This document shows positions 7,582 to 7,683 of a DNA stretch of 7,683 bases, one piece after another. A program made the translations under genes and the position numbers. A model generated the notes under the pieces. It made no database searches and had not been told where the DNA came from. It saw only the letters and a program-made list of their open reading frames with translations. Source of the stretch: Planctomycetaceae bacterium UBA6163 (GTDB lineage Bacteria > Planctomycetota > Planctomycetia > Pirellulales > Pirellulaceae); NCBI GenBank assembly GCA_002428205.1, contig DIUH01000378.1, positions 1,683-9,365 of the forward strand, given 5' to 3'. Numbering within the stretch: position 1 is the first letter of the stretch; the number at the start of each line of letters is the position of its first letter.

Positions 7582-7666
7582 GCGGGAAATAAGTGTCCGG
7601 TACCTTTTGTGCGAAGCACCCGAAGGGCGAGTTCCTCGCAAAAGGTACCGGACACTTATTTCCCGC
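7582..7666. repeat. 85-bp palindromic element with cloverleaf tip (REP/MITE-like)
   Basis: Arms 7582-7609 and 7639-7666 are perfect 28-bp inverted repeats (starting GCGGGAAATAAGTGTCC, ending in TTTTG at the inner end). The 29-base apex divides exactly into three triloop mini-hairpins: TGC-GAA-GCA (7610-7618), CCC-GAA-GGG (7619-7627) and CGAG-TTC-CTCG (7628-7638). Both strands can fold this way. It lies in intergenic DNA and encodes no protein. I see no flanking target duplication and no transposase. GTGTCCGGTACC-like palindromes resemble repeats I associate with planctomycete intergenic regions and with REP-type elements mobilised by IS200-like transposases, but that link is from memory. A transcription terminator role is less likely because no T-run follows the stem, although such a stem would strongly affect any transcript crossing it. 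Confidence 0.85.
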
Positions 7667-7683
7667 ACGATCCTTAACGAGTA

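Overview
The window looks like a chromosomal segment of a flagellated planctomycete, most likely of the Rhodopirellula/Pirellulaceae type. I infer this from the gene neighbourhood, the general scarcity of Shine-Dalgarno sequences, the one-subunit (alpha2-type) glycyl-tRNA synthetase and the moderately GC-rich base composition judged by eye. No database search was possible, so the lineage is an inference. All five recognisable genes and one small unknown gene lie on the + strand.

Positions 110-4761 form a flagellar regulation and export block. It holds flhA (export gate protein of the flagellar type III apparatus), flhF (SRP-family GTPase that places the flagellum), a small unrecognised membrane protein of 84 residues, and a sigma-28 (FliA/WhiG-type) sigma factor. 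The MinD-like gene flhG, which often follows flhF, is absent here and the small membrane protein occupies its place. AT-rich gaps separate flhA from flhF and flhF from the small gene. The first carries a plausible TTGACA promoter. The second holds a weak AT hairpin and a sigma-28-like -10 box. A strong hairpin terminator at 4792-4821 closes the block.

Positions 4839-7424 form a translation/RNA block. A YacP-like NYN-domain putative endoribonuclease with a long basic, proline-rich tail is followed by glycyl-tRNA synthetase. The gap between them contains a pair of 10-bp direct repeats.

The 3' end carries the most unusual object. An 85-bp element at 7582-7666 has 28-bp perfect inverted arms. 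Its 29-nt apex is tiled completely, with no base left over, by three consecutive triloop mini-hairpins, one of them containing the hyperstable DNA motif GCGAAGC. It looks like a single-strand-folding REP/MITE-like element with a cloverleaf tip. I could not detect a transposase, CRISPR array, tRNA or rRNA in the window.
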